Shown one piece after another: positions 44,875-56,862 of a DNA stretch of 64,000 nt. The notes beneath the pieces were generated by a model. The model saw only the letters and a program-made list of their open reading frames with translations, did not search any database and had not been told where the DNA came from. Position numbers and translations under genes: made by a program. Every line of letters begins with the position of its first letter. Position 1 is the stretch's first letter. This stretch comes from Albugo candida (lineage: Eukaryota; Oomycota; Peronosporomycetes; Albuginales), in NCBI GenBank assembly GCA_040437565.1, contig JBDOQK010000002.1, forward strand, positions 682,001-746,000. Reading direction: 5' to 3'.

Positions 44875-46472
44875 ATGTCGCTTTCATCGCTTCGAAAAAG
44901 CTCAAAAATGTTCGGATTCTCTATTCAGTCGATCACCAAGTCGTTCTGGCGAAAACCTTACGATACATCGAAAACATCGCTTAAGTCAGAGCATTTCGAG
45001 CGATATGAAAAGCTCAGAGATCAATTTATGATTGCGTCTGCAGCGCTTTCGATCCGAGAGATCGATACTTGGTCCATCGCCATGTGGCTTCTCTATTATC
45101 CAGTCCGGTACTTGGACTTTGTTATGTCTAGCCATCATCGTTTCTTGGATCGTATGATTGCGAGACTGACACAGCATCGTGTCTTCTTTCCGCACGGATT
45201 TTTTGGGGATGGATGGGGCGATGTCACTGTATCCGAACGTATTCGAAAGATTGCTGAAAGCGATGAAATGAAGAGAGTGCATACAATAAAAAACGGGATT
45301 CAATGGATGTCGGTCAAAGCGTTTCCAAACTTAAAAGTGAAGCTGCAGGAGGGAAGCTTTCGAACAACGTTAGAGGAGGGCAGTGTGCTACCAGAATGCA
45401 GTCAAACTGCGTACTTTGAATTAGTAACACCACTTGAGATGAAAAAAGAAAAGAATTTCGATACACTGGTCATATCGCTACCAGGAACAGGTGAGCATGG
45501 GTATGGGCACCGACGTAATACGCTGGCGATCCCATTGGCGTTGCATGGAGTCTCAACATTGGTGCTGTCACCTTTGTGGATTGTTGAAAGCAAAGAATCA
45601 CTTGATTTTGATTGCGTAGATATTGGAAGGTCCATTTTATGGGAAACGAAAGCCTCCAAATCAAATAGGATCCAAATTACGCCGGTATTTTTCGTTGACC
45701 TTGGCACAGCAATTAATTTATTGGGAATTCTCGGACTGGTAGAGTTAGTGATTTGCCGCTGTTGGGACAAACAACCATTACCGAAGCCAAAAGTCTGCTA
45801 TACCATTTTAAGGAACACCATTCATATACGCGGTTTGTAGTAGCTGGTCCGTGGGTATCGCATATGAGAAGCAAACTACCTCGATCTCACTGAGCTAGTG
45901 TAGGGAGCAGTATGGGAGGACTTCATGCAGCGATGACGGCATCAACCTATCCTTTTGACGTTGGAGTAGTAGCATGGCTAGCACCTTTATCTGGAGCTTC
46001 AGCATTTGCGGAGGGAGTGCTGTCTAATTCATGTAATTGGAGCGCTTTGTATAATGAAAATATTGACCTGCAAGACGCCATCTCCAATCGAAAAGATGCT
46101 ATTCCATTTTCTGCGCCATCAACCGAGCATATGATAAAAGTCCATGGAGATAAGGAATCGGCAAAACAACGCTTAGTACAACTCTTATCATTCACTGATA
46201 TCACCAATTTCGCACCTCCTAAGCGGCCCGAAGCAACGGTCTTTGTTTATGGAACAGAGGACACTTATGTTGGCTCTAGTGAGGCTCAACGAAGGGTACG
46301 TGTTCAGAATTGCAACTATCTGTAATTTAGTTATGACTCTTTGATGCAGAAACTGCAGGAAAAATGGCAACCGATGCAAATTCGATGCATGAAAAGAGGA
46401 CATGTGAGTGGAATACTACTGGAGCAAGAAGTATTCCAGCAGACAATATTACAAATCTTACAAATTTTGTAG
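44875..46472 (+). CDS. ABHD18-like alpha/beta hydrolase (DUF2048)
   Basis: This is a predicted serine hydrolase of the ABHD18 family, recently linked to mitochondrial lipid metabolism in animals. Five exons were placed: 44875-45561, 45620-45684, 45743-45846, 45904-46295, 46350-46472. The N-terminal part has WLLYYPVRYLDFVMSSHHRF and FFPHGFFGDGWG. LVISLPGTGEHGYGHRRNTL is the oxyanion-hole region. Splicing restores LILEGPFYGKRKPPNQ, LRRVSDLPLLGQTTITEAK and the nucleophile elbow VVAGSSMGGLHAAM (GxSxG). A late acid region, FVYGTEDTYVG, and a catalytic His in KRGHVSGILL close the triad. Human ABHD18 has the same blocks (PYYGCRKP, NVSDLF, GISMGGHMA). The gene is divergent from SKI3 with 94 bp between starts, so promoters must overlap. 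The substrate is unknown. Confidence 0.85.
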
Positions 46473-48738
46473 CATGGCAGTCAATTCAGAATGGTGGGAG
46501 AGAGCCCTTTTTTGAAATGATGTATGAGTCGTTAGAGCTGGTAGAGTGTTAGAGATAAGAGTTGATTACAATAACGACGGATTTCTATTTTGTCTGAGAG
46601 TGACTTCGTCGTAAAGTAAATTTTGAGGAATGTAAGTTGAACGGTGTCTCTGAATTGAACACCTTCCAACGCACATAAGGATCTACGATATACAGCGATG
46701 AAAAATTAGAAAGATCTTGTCGAAATATTCAGGTAGTCGATATACTCTGAGTTGGATACGAATTTCGAAAAGACTTTGGCCACGGGCTGTTATCTAGTAA
46801 TTAAATAGAGTCGGGTTTAAACCATACAGCCAACTTTTTCACAAACACAATGTTTGCGATATCCAGCTGTATCTGCGGAGCTATTAGCGACATCTAAAAG
46901 TGTATCGCTGGAATGTGTCAAGTAGCTTTCGGAAGGAAATGTACGTACCAGAATTGTGTGATAGATTCATCATACAGCACGAACTTGATGATTATTTTTC
47001 GACGCGATTCATGTTTGTGACATATAGCCGATGTGGCCGTATATCAAGAAACATACAAGTTAGAGAAAATGACTAGATCTCGAGCCGACTCATTTTGTTG
47101 CTACATTCAGCTGTCGCTATTTGTTGGGCTGGGAGTCGTTCGGCTAGGATGATCCTTGAATTGATGGTGTGCAAAAACGATTTACTGCTAAAGTTCCTCG
47201 GCAATTGATGCTTCGCAAGGGTACAACATAGTTAGTACTTTGATCAAGCGTCATTCATGGAAATAAGGTCACGCAGATGCCACCGAACTTGCTTGATAGC
47301 TCACCTGGTCACGAACCACTAACACGACGCAGCGTCTCATGTATTCCAAAGATGACACCAAAGTACAATCTTTTCTTTGCTCGACAGCGCAAAATACCTG
47401 GCAAGGTCATCTAATTTAGATAGACTGGCGTCTGGTTCTGTATCCTCATACGAAGTAGCCATCAACAGTGGTTTGTTGACACATTTCTCGCATTTCTTCT
47501 CAAATCTCGGGGCAAATACTCTAGCAAAGTTAGCTTACCCTCGGTTAGTAAGATTACTGCCGTGCGGCTGAGGATCAGCAAAGAAATCAAAGAGTGGTCG
47601 CAAGGAGTCACGTAAGAGAAGCAACAGGCAATTTGTAGCTAATTTTGCCGATCCTATCTCTCTATGTGCACACGTTACAGCTTTTGCGATTACCAAGCAT
47701 AGACCAACTTTACCAGAGTTTTTGCCTCGGGATAAGAGGAGAAATGATGTGTTGTTGGTAAACCGCGTACTTTTTAAAACCCGGGGGAACATTGTAGAAA
47801 GTCATAATTTTTTGAGAATTCAAAAGCCCAATTTTCAAGTTCATTTCCTTACTTCCTTACAAGTCTCTGAATTTAAGTAGATCATAATCAGACCAAAGTC
47901 AGCATCAGAGGCTTTCATCCCAATGCTCTCACTATAAAGAAAATAGGTGGTAGATTTCTGGGTTCTCAAAATTCCTATCAAATGATCAGATTGTTGGGAG
48001 TCCCACGTTGTCTCACGCTAGTGGACACGATATAATTTGCTAACAGATGCAGATGAACTGAACAATTCCCGACGAAAAAGACGCTAGATAACTGAGACAG
48101 TATGAGCTGGTCCAAGTCATGACCATGGTTGCGATTACACCAAGGTGGAGTATATTTGAAAGTCGCAGAATTATTGGAAGTTCGACACAGTTCTTCGTGA
48201 TTGTGTGGACTCCAAGGCTCACTTGGCAGGAGATCAACATTATCTCAATTTCAGACCATTTGGCTTAGCTACACAGCCTCGAAGTCATCCATGAGCCACG
48301 CGACGAACGAAAGAATACCTAAACGGTCGATTAACTCGGCATACCCGTAGAGCTGCAAGATAATACAAAAGGATAGTGCTGTTTTATACGATCTGAACAA
48401 GTACATTCAAGGCTAGATAAGCGGAAGCGACCGAATGTGCTTCTATTATGCACAGCCAAACAAAACGTTATGGTAACATCACTACTATTTCATAATATCT
48501 TCTCGCAAGACAAATAGATCCGTAGCGCTGGCCAAACTCCTTTACCCTCCCCATGGCCTGTATCCCCTGCTCGATTTTTGATAGTTGAGAATAAGACGAC
48601 TCTAATTTTAATAAACTGTGTCATGAAGCCATTCACAATTCGTCCCTACTCTTCGATATCATATTAGATGTACAAAGAACTATCGCCATCCGTGCCGCAT
48701 GAGCGGCAATTCTTCATCCCAAATTTACAATTCTACTC
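46473..48738. other. Gene-poor intergenic region
   Basis: About 2.3 kb without a recognisable gene. The longest frames (47377-47571 plus, 47535-47792 minus) overlap each other and resemble nothing known to me. No tRNA, SINE or array is visible. Confidence 0.45.
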
Positions 48739-50752
48739 ATGTACTCGAATGCCCGTCAATGGGTCAACTATAACTATGCCTTTTCGCGAAGTTTATGCAC
48801 ATTTCGTCGCGTTCGTGGCATGAAAGACCTTTACGGAGAAGAAATTCATCGTCATGAATTCGTATCGCAGACATTGCAATCGATTGTAACGCGCTACGGC
48901 TTCCAGAAGGTGAATTCTAACGCCGTTCAAATATATGACTCACATACTTTGATCGGATTGAGCAGATTCAGACGCCGGTGCTCGAATATACAAATCTGTA
49001 CACACGCTCACTTGGAGCTGATTCCGACATTGTAAATAAGGTGAAATAGACGCCACAGCGCACAAAAAAGTGAATGAAATGAGGCGTTTTAGGAAATGTA
49101 TACGTTCCAAGATAAATCAGGGGATAGTGTGAGCTTGCGACCGGAAGGCACTGCAGGTACATACAGGAGCATGGTATCAATTACCTGACATTTCTCACAT
49201 CACGTAGGCGTCATTCGAGCGCTGAGAGATGGTAATTTAGTCCCAACGCTTCCGAGAAAAGTATTTTACATTGGAAATATGTATCGGTATGGAAGCCGAA
49301 ATTGTGCAATCAGATGATAGACTTCTGTATATTCAGATATGAACGCCCTCAACGCGGACGATTTCGCGAGTTTCAGCAGTTTGGTACTGATCACATGTCA
49401 CTCACAATGGTCTTGACTAATTGTATGATGCTACTCAAGGAGTCGAGTATGTGGGATGCGCGAGCCCTTCGGTCGATGTGGAGGTTTGTATTGTCATATG
49501 CTTCGGTATCGACGATTTGCGTGACGTATTAGGTCCTGATGATGGCTGACCGCTGTTTACGGGCGTTGGGAATGAGACAAAGAACCGAGTTGCACATCAA
49601 CACATTGGGCGATGCGGAAAGGTTTGTTCCGAGCGCTGATGTCATGATTTTGATTAGCGCTCTGTGTAGTCGACTTCGATACAAACAAGCTCTGGGTGAC
49701 TACTTTTCCAGCCGACTTCGATTGTTGTCTAGTGACAGTCAGCTCAGGTGATGGGAGAATTCTCATTATGTGACGTAATTGACCTCAATGCGTCAGGTTT
49801 GAGCGGGGGAATATATTACGGATTCTAGACTCCAAAAACGATCAAGATCAAGATGTTATCACTAGTGCTCCTTCATTCGACCAATATCTTTCTCGTATCG
49901 CCTCTGAGGTTTGCTCCGGCCTTTATAAACCTCACGAATTAGGACTGATACGTTTTAGTGTTGAAGCGATTTGAGGCTGTGCAAAGTGGACTGCAAGAGC
50001 TCGGTATCGACTTTGTGCATAATTCGCGTCTGGTACGCGGTCTGGTACGATTTCAAGCAATTCATCAAGTCAAAGCGGTTATATTATTCCAACTTTTAGG
50101 ATTATTACTGCGATACCGTGTTTGAATTTGTCGAACAAGACCAGAGCTCCAGCGTAAAGTTGGCTCTGTTTGCTGGAGGCTGTTATGAGAATCTGATGGA
50201 ATCTGTGGGCGGCTCAAAATTACTGTGTATCGGCTGGGCCGCTGGTATCGATCGACTCTGTCTTCTGAGCAATCTGATACCTTCCTCTACCACATCGTTG
50301 TTTGTATGTCGAGTATTCATCTCCATTTCTCCTCCGACGTTTGTGCGTTCAGATCATATCATTACCGTCCGCAAGTCGGAATCTACAGCCAAAAGCGTTT
50401 GAGATAGCTGAGGTGCTGTTCCTATTCTCGCATTTTCTACCTTCTGCTAATCTTTGCTACTACCAGAAACTTCGAGAGCAAGGACTGATAGTCCACTTGA
50501 GCCACGGGAACGACCAACTCAAAAAGCAGCTCAAGGTATTTCGCATTCTAGGCGCATTCGATCGTCCAAATTCACAACATTCTGCGATAGACCGCAGATC
50601 GTCTCAAGTGTGACTACACAGTCTTCCTGGGAGATCAAGAGTTCAAAGCTGCACAAGTGCGTGTGAAAAATATGCAAAGTGGCGAACAGCAAACAATTGC
50701 ATGGAGCCAACTTGACCAAATGTATTCACAATTGATTAGGCCGGCCAAATAA
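48739..50752 (+). CDS. HARS: Histidyl-tRNA synthetase
   Basis: This class II synthetase charges tRNA-His. ATG 48739 opens a basic leader ([19 protein letters not shown]) before the family start [19 protein letters not shown]. This could be a mitochondrial presequence, so one gene may serve both compartments. At least seven short introns are needed. The first two exon joints give [20 protein letters not shown] and [20 protein letters not shown]. Motif 2 is [20 protein letters not shown] followed by QQFG. Later blocks are [13 protein letters not shown], the histidine-specific [16 protein letters not shown] and [10 protein letters not shown], motif 3 [14 protein letters not shown], and the anticodon-binding domain ending at TAA 50750-50752 ([15 protein letters not shown]). 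Exon borders between 49450 and 50600 are approximate. It is of the bacterial/organellar type by its RGLDYY block. Confidence 0.88.
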
Positions 50753-50830
50753 CACTGTCGGAATACCAAATTCTAACGGTCCAAATGGTGTTGGTCTAAA
50801 AGCATTCGCAGCTCTTACTTCCACATGAGC

Positions 50831-52129
50831 TTACATTATTGCACATCTCATTCCCCCTGCTTCTGATTGCTCCACAAGTGAACCATCGCTTCCTTGCTCG
50901 CTCATTGTAAAAATGACTCGTTTTCGAAATACTTCCACTTTGTTAGTGATGACGTCAATATGATGTGTATAAGTATTTCGACATAGCTTGCGATAGAAGA
51001 ACTTGACGGTATGCGGCATGAGACTTATCCATTCGGCTTGCTCGCTTGTCCCTCCCCACACTTTTGATCGTTCAATGATCCAAACAAGAACGATAAATTT
51101 GGACTTCAAGCTTTTCAGCAAACGTGGTAATACGTAAGCCTGAAAAGTGGATTTGGTAAAAGCCTGACGCATTGCTGGTTCCAATTGTCGCTCTTCTGTA
51201 TTCAAAACGCCCTGAAGTGTGGTTCCCAATTCATAAAAATTTCTTCGAAAAAGCTCCAATTCGAGTATCCAGAGCGTCCAATTGTTTCGTTTCGGCATTG
51301 AGGTTAGAACATTATACTGGGCTTCCATTCGGAGATACTGAGCGTCCAGTGTGCCATACATTTGTTTGATATTTTCTTTCATTGTTGACCGCAATTGCGG
51401 TAAAAGTGGGAATAATATGGCGGATTTGGAATGGTGTTGTGCCTTCATAAATGTACTTAAAGCTGAACGAAAAAATGAGATGATTTCGTGAACCAACTGC
51501 TGTATACTTGGGAGGTGTTTTTCCAATTGATTTGCATCCAATTCAGTTGGTAAATGTTTGAAAAAACTGTCTATTACAAAAACAGCATGTCGAAGAGGTT
51601 CATGTATCCCAAGCAGAAACTTGGCCGACCAGCTTAGAGCATAGACTGCTTGTATTGAGAACACCGGAGAGAAAACAAGGACGGAGCCATCGCTTTTCTT
51701 ACTCTCTACGGGCGATTGTATTGGGAAGCATGATATTTTTTGCTCACTTAATGGAAGAGATTGTGTTCGACGGAATGTGGACGGTGAGATGTGATTTGGA
51801 TCGTTCAATTCATTGTGCATAGAAAGCATTTTAACGGTCAGAACGCTTTTGGTGGTATTCGAAGGAGCAAAGGGCTCTAAATCTATAACTATCTCATCAA
51901 TTGGACTCGCCCAAATGTTATCATCAGCCATACTTTCAGAGATCGATTTGGGTGAAGCGTATTGAGTCCGAAAATCCGATTGTTTTGAGTATATATAGGC
52001 GATCTGAGAAATGTCGATGTAATAAGGACCAAGAGACTCGTTTCTCCAATGCTTCGTGGATGTTGGGGAGATCCATAGGTTTGTGTATATGTCTAAAGCA
52101 TTGGAAGGTATTGCGGACGAAGGGAACAT
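50831..52129 (-). CDS. Orphan 432-residue protein with C-terminal CaaX box
   Basis: A clean single-exon frame runs from ATG 52129 (preceded by AAAGAAA) to TAA 50831. I do not recognise the family. The N-terminal 180 residues are polar and serine-rich with an SPSTFRRTQSLPLS stretch that looks like a 14-3-3 or basophilic-kinase site. From about residue 180 the protein becomes helical and hydrophobic in patches (VFSIQAVYALSWSAKFLLGI, FIVLVWIIERSKVW), without a clear transmembrane span. It ends GGMRCAIM: a CaaX motif with Met last, which predicts farnesylation and membrane attachment. A basic patch upstream (VEVFRKRVIF) could help membrane binding. It faces the tRNA synthetase tail-to-tail, 78 bp between stops. 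It could be a signalling scaffold; that is a guess. Confidence 0.7.
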   Translation of the reverse strand: MFPSSAIPSNALDIYTNLWISPTSTKHWRNESLGPYYIDISQIAYIYSKQSDFRTQYASPKSISESMADDNIWASPIDEIVIDLEPFAPSNTTKSVLTVKMLSMHNELNDPNHISPSTFRRTQSLPLSEQKISCFPIQSPVESKKSDGSVLVFSPVFSIQAVYALSWSAKFLLGIHEPLRHAVFVIDSFFKHLPTELDANQLEKHLPSIQQLVHEIISFFRSALSTFMKAQHHSKSAILFPLLPQLRSTMKENIKQMYGTLDAQYLRMEAQYNVLTSMPKRNNWTLWILELELFRRNFYELGTTLQGVLNTEERQLEPAMRQAFTKSTFQAYVLPRLLKSLKSKFIVLVWIIERSKVWGGTSEQAEWISLMPHTVKFFYRKLCRNTYTHHIDVITNKVEVFRKRVIFTMSEQGSDGSLVEQSEAGGMRCAIM

Positions 52130-54302
52130 TTTCTTTAATGTTACCTGTCTACCTGTCGTTGAGGTGAAGGGGCGATGTTTGTGAGTGAAGTCTACTGCTA
52201 TGCTTCCATTACGTCATATGCTGCCTGAGCATTACTCGCGATTCAGAATAATACCCTCTTTCGATAGTACTATCTAACATCTTTGTCGTTCTTCACTGAA
52301 CACAATAGAAAGTATTGTGCAAGGTTTTGGAATATTACATACGACAGCCAACAGAAGACTGGATTACAAACCCTGTGGTAAGGAGAAAGATTTGATTGGC
52401 ACAAACAATAGCTATGGGCCTACTGATTGGGTAATCGGATTTATAAGCGAGTTGGGAGTGAGCGAATTGTCACCCGGAATCTGGATGTCTAGTCCTCCCA
52501 TTACATACAGTCACTCAGTGAATGCACTTTTGTGTCTGAAATCATGGCGGTGCGATATTATTGGCCATTTTGTGCTTCAAAACCTAATTATGATCAATAT
52601 TAAGTGACGTGCTGAATTGGGTCACCAGACTTTGGTAGAAATTCAGTATCATGCAACGCTGATCCTAGTCTTGGGCTGCAAAACGTCTTACGACCAAATT
52701 TACTAGGAAAAGCACATGTGAAGTCTGATTCTTTTCGAGAACCAGTTGCACTTGTCGATGGAGGACTAGGTTTTTTGGGATCGATGTGAATTGGACGTGT
52801 ACATTTGGTATGCCATGCGCCGACCTACCTCTCTGTCTACATGCTTTGAAGTCTTGGTCCCACTGACTACTACTAACTCTATTGCCATACAACAGCCAGC
52901 GAGCTTTGCAAACACATTAAGAGATTTGAATAATTCGCGTGCACCCTCTTCATGATTGCTAGCTAGGAGTATATATCACGACGCAGCAGTCCTGATACTA
53001 GTCCAAAAACATTATGTTTTCCTCTCTCGGATAGATACAGACCCTTTAAGCCCTATGAATCGCATATTATCACTTTCACATGGCCCGATTGCCAAGTGAC
53101 CGGCTATCTTTCAGCCAAATAATCTCAATGGCAACATAGTGTGCGACTCACTCCCGATAGTTCTGCGAAGAATCAAACTCGAATACAACGAGAACATTAC
53201 TTCTCGGCATAATTACAGCAATTCACTCGCAAGTTCAAATTCAGCCAATCACAATCAAATATCTGCTANNNNNNNNNNNNNNNNNNNNNNNNNNNNNNNN
53301 NNNNNNNNNNNNNNNNNNNNNNNNNNNNNNNNNNNNNNNNNNNNNNNNNNNNNNNNNNNNNNNNNNNNTCGACTTTGTCATCACAATTGAGAAAGATTGA
53401 AATGTTTCGAATTTGAATCTAAATGTTGCCCATCTAAATGTCAACATAGACATGATTGAGCAGGGACTGTCGCAAAGTATGGAACAACGCACCAGCAATG
53501 CGTATTGGCTTGAATCCTGGTATATATAATAGAGTAAGATGATGGCAGTGAACTAAAATGGATTGATACTCGCATCCCTCTCTAAATAGTATCTTCACTT
53601 TAGTGTGACGACCAAAGAAAAACGCGAAATTGTGTTGTGATGTCAAAGGAATGCTTAGTCTTTCGCTCCGAACATGGAGCGATGCTGTATCTTATGAATA
53701 CTATTGCCCAAGCAGTTATTTCGATAGAAATCGCGAAAGTAATTACGTGTTGTAGTCGTCATTCATGTACCTACACTTCGATTTTCATGGGTGGGAGCAA
53801 TATGTTTTTTCCTCAAAAAAGAAAGATTTAGAAGACTAATTATGGAAAAGATTAGATGCGCAATTGCTTGTGTTCAATTCTTAAACCCTTTTACCGTATC
53901 CAGTACGCTGCAGTACTTTTATCGCTTCAGAAAAGTTTCTTTAGATGTGGGCACAGATTTTAGTGTGTTCTTAATATTATCGGAAATCCAGATATTGCGC
54001 GATCATAAAGCTTGTGTCCAGTATGAGGCCACATGTCTGTTAAACTCCTTTCTGCGGATTGGCTAATAAGCGGGACCGCAATATAACTCATCAGGCGTTT
54101 TCACGCGTGGCTTTTATAACCCATCGAATAAAACACATTCGAATTTCCTCGTTACGGTGGATCTAGGTCCTTAATAAAAGCTTGTGAGTTTTGGGCTGCC
54201 GGAGGGTTTACTACTCTCAGTTTATGTTCGATTTATAACCGAGCTATCTACACGATTGCCGAAACGCTGATTATTAGCCGCGATCTGGAAGATTCTAAGA
54301 GC
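52130..54302. other. Gene-poor intergenic region with one gap
   Basis: About 2.2 kb without a convincing gene. It includes a 100 N gap (53269-53368) with non-matching flanks. A frame at 52317-52607 has faint copia RNase H-like spacing but was not accepted. The rest looks non-coding. Confidence 0.45.
53269..53368. other. Scaffold gap without duplicated flanks
   Basis: One hundred N in non-coding sequence. No overlap between the two sides was seen. Confidence 0.9.
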
Positions 54303-56788
54303 ATGACAGAAGATGACGATATAAACTCACAAATACACTCCTCACAGGAAGTAAAAGAAATGAGCGCTCCTGCAAGTTCAGTGAATGAGGATGATGATTC
54401 TTCCACCTGTGGATCCTCATCCTCTTCAGACTCATCTGATTCTGAGTCCGACAAAGAGGATGAAGCTGAGAATGCAGAGTCTACACATACGGATGAGACC
54501 CTTACATCTAACGGAAATGACGCAGTCCCATCTTCTGGCTCTAATTTGCCCACTCGCTCACAATCTTCAACTTCAACTCCGCACACAGAAAGCAATCGCT
54601 TGCGCAATGTCAATTCCAATCGTGCGGCGGCGCGTTTCCGTCAGCAGCAAAATGCGGAATTGGGACTCATGGCTCTTGGTACAAAGAAGCGCGATCGTCG
54701 GACAATTGAAGAGATACAAAGAGACATACAAAAGAAACGCGGGAAAACCACTTGTGGAAATAATGGAAATTTACAAAATAGTAAAGTGAAGAAAAGCACA
54801 TTGAATAACTCGCCAGCTCTATCTTCCGACTCAGGTGTGGAACCAACGACAGTGTTATCATTGAATGCGTCGAGTTATAAAATGCCAAAGGGGAAAGCCA
54901 ATTCCGCTCGTTCTCGGCTAGCAATGAAAGTATTTGGACGTGGGGGACGATCAAGCTTGTTCAATAATGCGAAAACGAAGAAAAATGCACCAAGTACAGG
55001 AACAACAGGCATTGTTACAAATATCTCGGCCGGAACAATGAAGAAAACGACCGCAATCAGTGACAGTAATGGTAAGTGATACATGTTGAATTTTTCCAGA
55101 AAGCGGAAGCAAATTTGTACTGATCTGTAGATTCGAAAGGAGATCGAGCAGAGAGCATTGATACTGAGAAAATGGATCGTCAGGTTTTGCCTGAATCGTC
55201 CAGAAATGAAAGTGTCAAGAATGTGCGATGTCTTTTGAGAAGTATGTTGCGATATGGTGATCTGGGTGAGATGAATCATTCTCTAGGGGACGCCAAGACA
55301 TTCGCTGACGAATATAAGCTCCCTAATTTTATTCATCGGTCAAATTTGTGTACAGTGACAAAATTGTCGGAGGAGAAGCTTTATAAGTGGGCAACTGACA
55401 TCACAGAACTGGCACAGAAAGCGATTGAGAAAAACCAAGATGTTGGCAAATTTATGGACGTGGAAATATGCCCGAGCCAATTGATCGCACGACTGTATGA
55501 CAACCTTAAATTACGAGTCGCAGTCCAACGAGCACTCCGTGATGCAAATTGTGCGAAGCCAGCTGCCGGGGGTATGCTGACAAATGGAGCCTACGTTCTT
55601 GTTGCAAAGCAGAGCGATCATTCGGTTCTTAATATTGCCAAGGACTGTCAGGCATGGCCATGGGCAGAAAAAGAGCATGAATGGAACGAGAAGAAAGATA
55701 TTGCGCTTTTACTGGGCATATATGTGCACGGATTTGGTTGCTGGGAGGATATTCTGAATGATGATCTCTTGCATTTTCACAAACAGCGAGCACTCAAAGG
55801 TGATCGTCTCCGGAAGCGTGCAGAAAATCTAATGAAGAAACTTCCTCCACCTGATGGAGTTGTGGACCCCATCATTGTCTACAAAGCGTATGCTTTATTA
55901 TCTGATAATTCTCCAGCTTCATCATCCCAACCGCAACAGCAGCCATCGGAAACCTTGGCCACAGCAGTCACCAATGCAAACAACAAGGGACGTACGCAGT
56001 TGCAACGTACTAATGACAAGATTAGCGCCAAGACTACTAGCGCCGTCGTCGCAGAGGTCATGCCAATAGAGAAGAAGAAAGATCTCCCATTAGACCTCCA
56101 AGTCAAAGGAAAGAGAAAACGATCCGCGTCGTCTTCTCCTACTGCAACAATTTTCTCCTATTCGGACGAAGGGAATTACAAAATTATAAGTGATCACGTC
56201 GATGAAGCAGGTTCAGATGCACATAATATGCACCCTACTCCATCTTCTCCTATTGCGAAAGCTGCTAAGGACGTGGACACAACCAAAAGCAATAAACCCA
56301 AGGAAGGAGCACATAGAAGGACAGAAAAAATCAGCGCTGAACCACAGGAAGTATTTGAGTACCTTCCTGCTTTGACATTTGAAGAAATGGTTGAAAAATG
56401 GAATCCTACTAAACAAATGAAGGATATCCGACAAGTGCTCAAAAAAATCAGAATTATGGCAGAGTGGTCCAAGACACGGCAAGATGATCTCGTGGTGGAA
56501 AAGATGCTGAAGTATGTGATAGTAATTGGCTCAGCAATCGATCATTTAGTGTTTGAGAGAATGGAGCAAAGCACTCACTCACATAAGAACAAAAAACATC
56601 GCAAAGAAACCGAACGCACAGACTTGAAATCTGAAGTGTCTCCAGAATGTGAAAAGGAATTGGATGAATACTCAACGTGTTTATGGACTTATGCAGCCAG
56701 CTTTACTCCATTTACTGCAGTCCAGTTCGAGCAATTATACGATGACATGTGTGCAGACGCAACCACAACTCGTCAGCGGGAAAAGTAA
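54303..56788 (+). CDS. CHD1 C-terminal-like protein (SANT-SLIDE plus CHCT) without ATPase
   Basis: The gene has two exons, 54303-55071 and 55131-56788, giving about 808 residues. The first 130 residues are acidic and serine-rich (SSSSSDSSDSESDKEDEAEN), followed by a basic nuclear region with RRTIEEIQRDIQKKRGK. Then comes a CHD1-type SANT-SLIDE DNA-binding module: LLRSMLRYGDLGEMNHSLGD, LIARLYDNLKLRVAVQRALR, and KDIALLLGIYVHGFGCWEDI (compare LLLGIYEHGYGNWELI in human CHD1) with GDRLRKRAENLMK. After a disordered linker is a CHCT/DUF4208 helical domain: VLKKIRIMAEWSKTRQDDLV and LWTYAASFTPFTAVQFEQLY (compare [20 protein letters not shown]). No chromodomain or SNF2 helicase precedes it. It may be a split-off CHD1 tail that works with a separate ATPase, or an independent chromatin reader. 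The domain calls are good, the role is inferred. Confidence 0.78.
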
Positions 56789-56862
56789 AGCGATCTGCGT
56801 AAAAATAGCAACAGAAGCTTTCGTCTCAGCTCGAAAATCTTTTGAAACGTCGTCTGATTATA

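Noticed and set aside
52317-52607. Possible copia RNase H-like remnant
   Set aside because: Spacing around ELG and a terminal HFV is only faintly similar; too weak to name an element.
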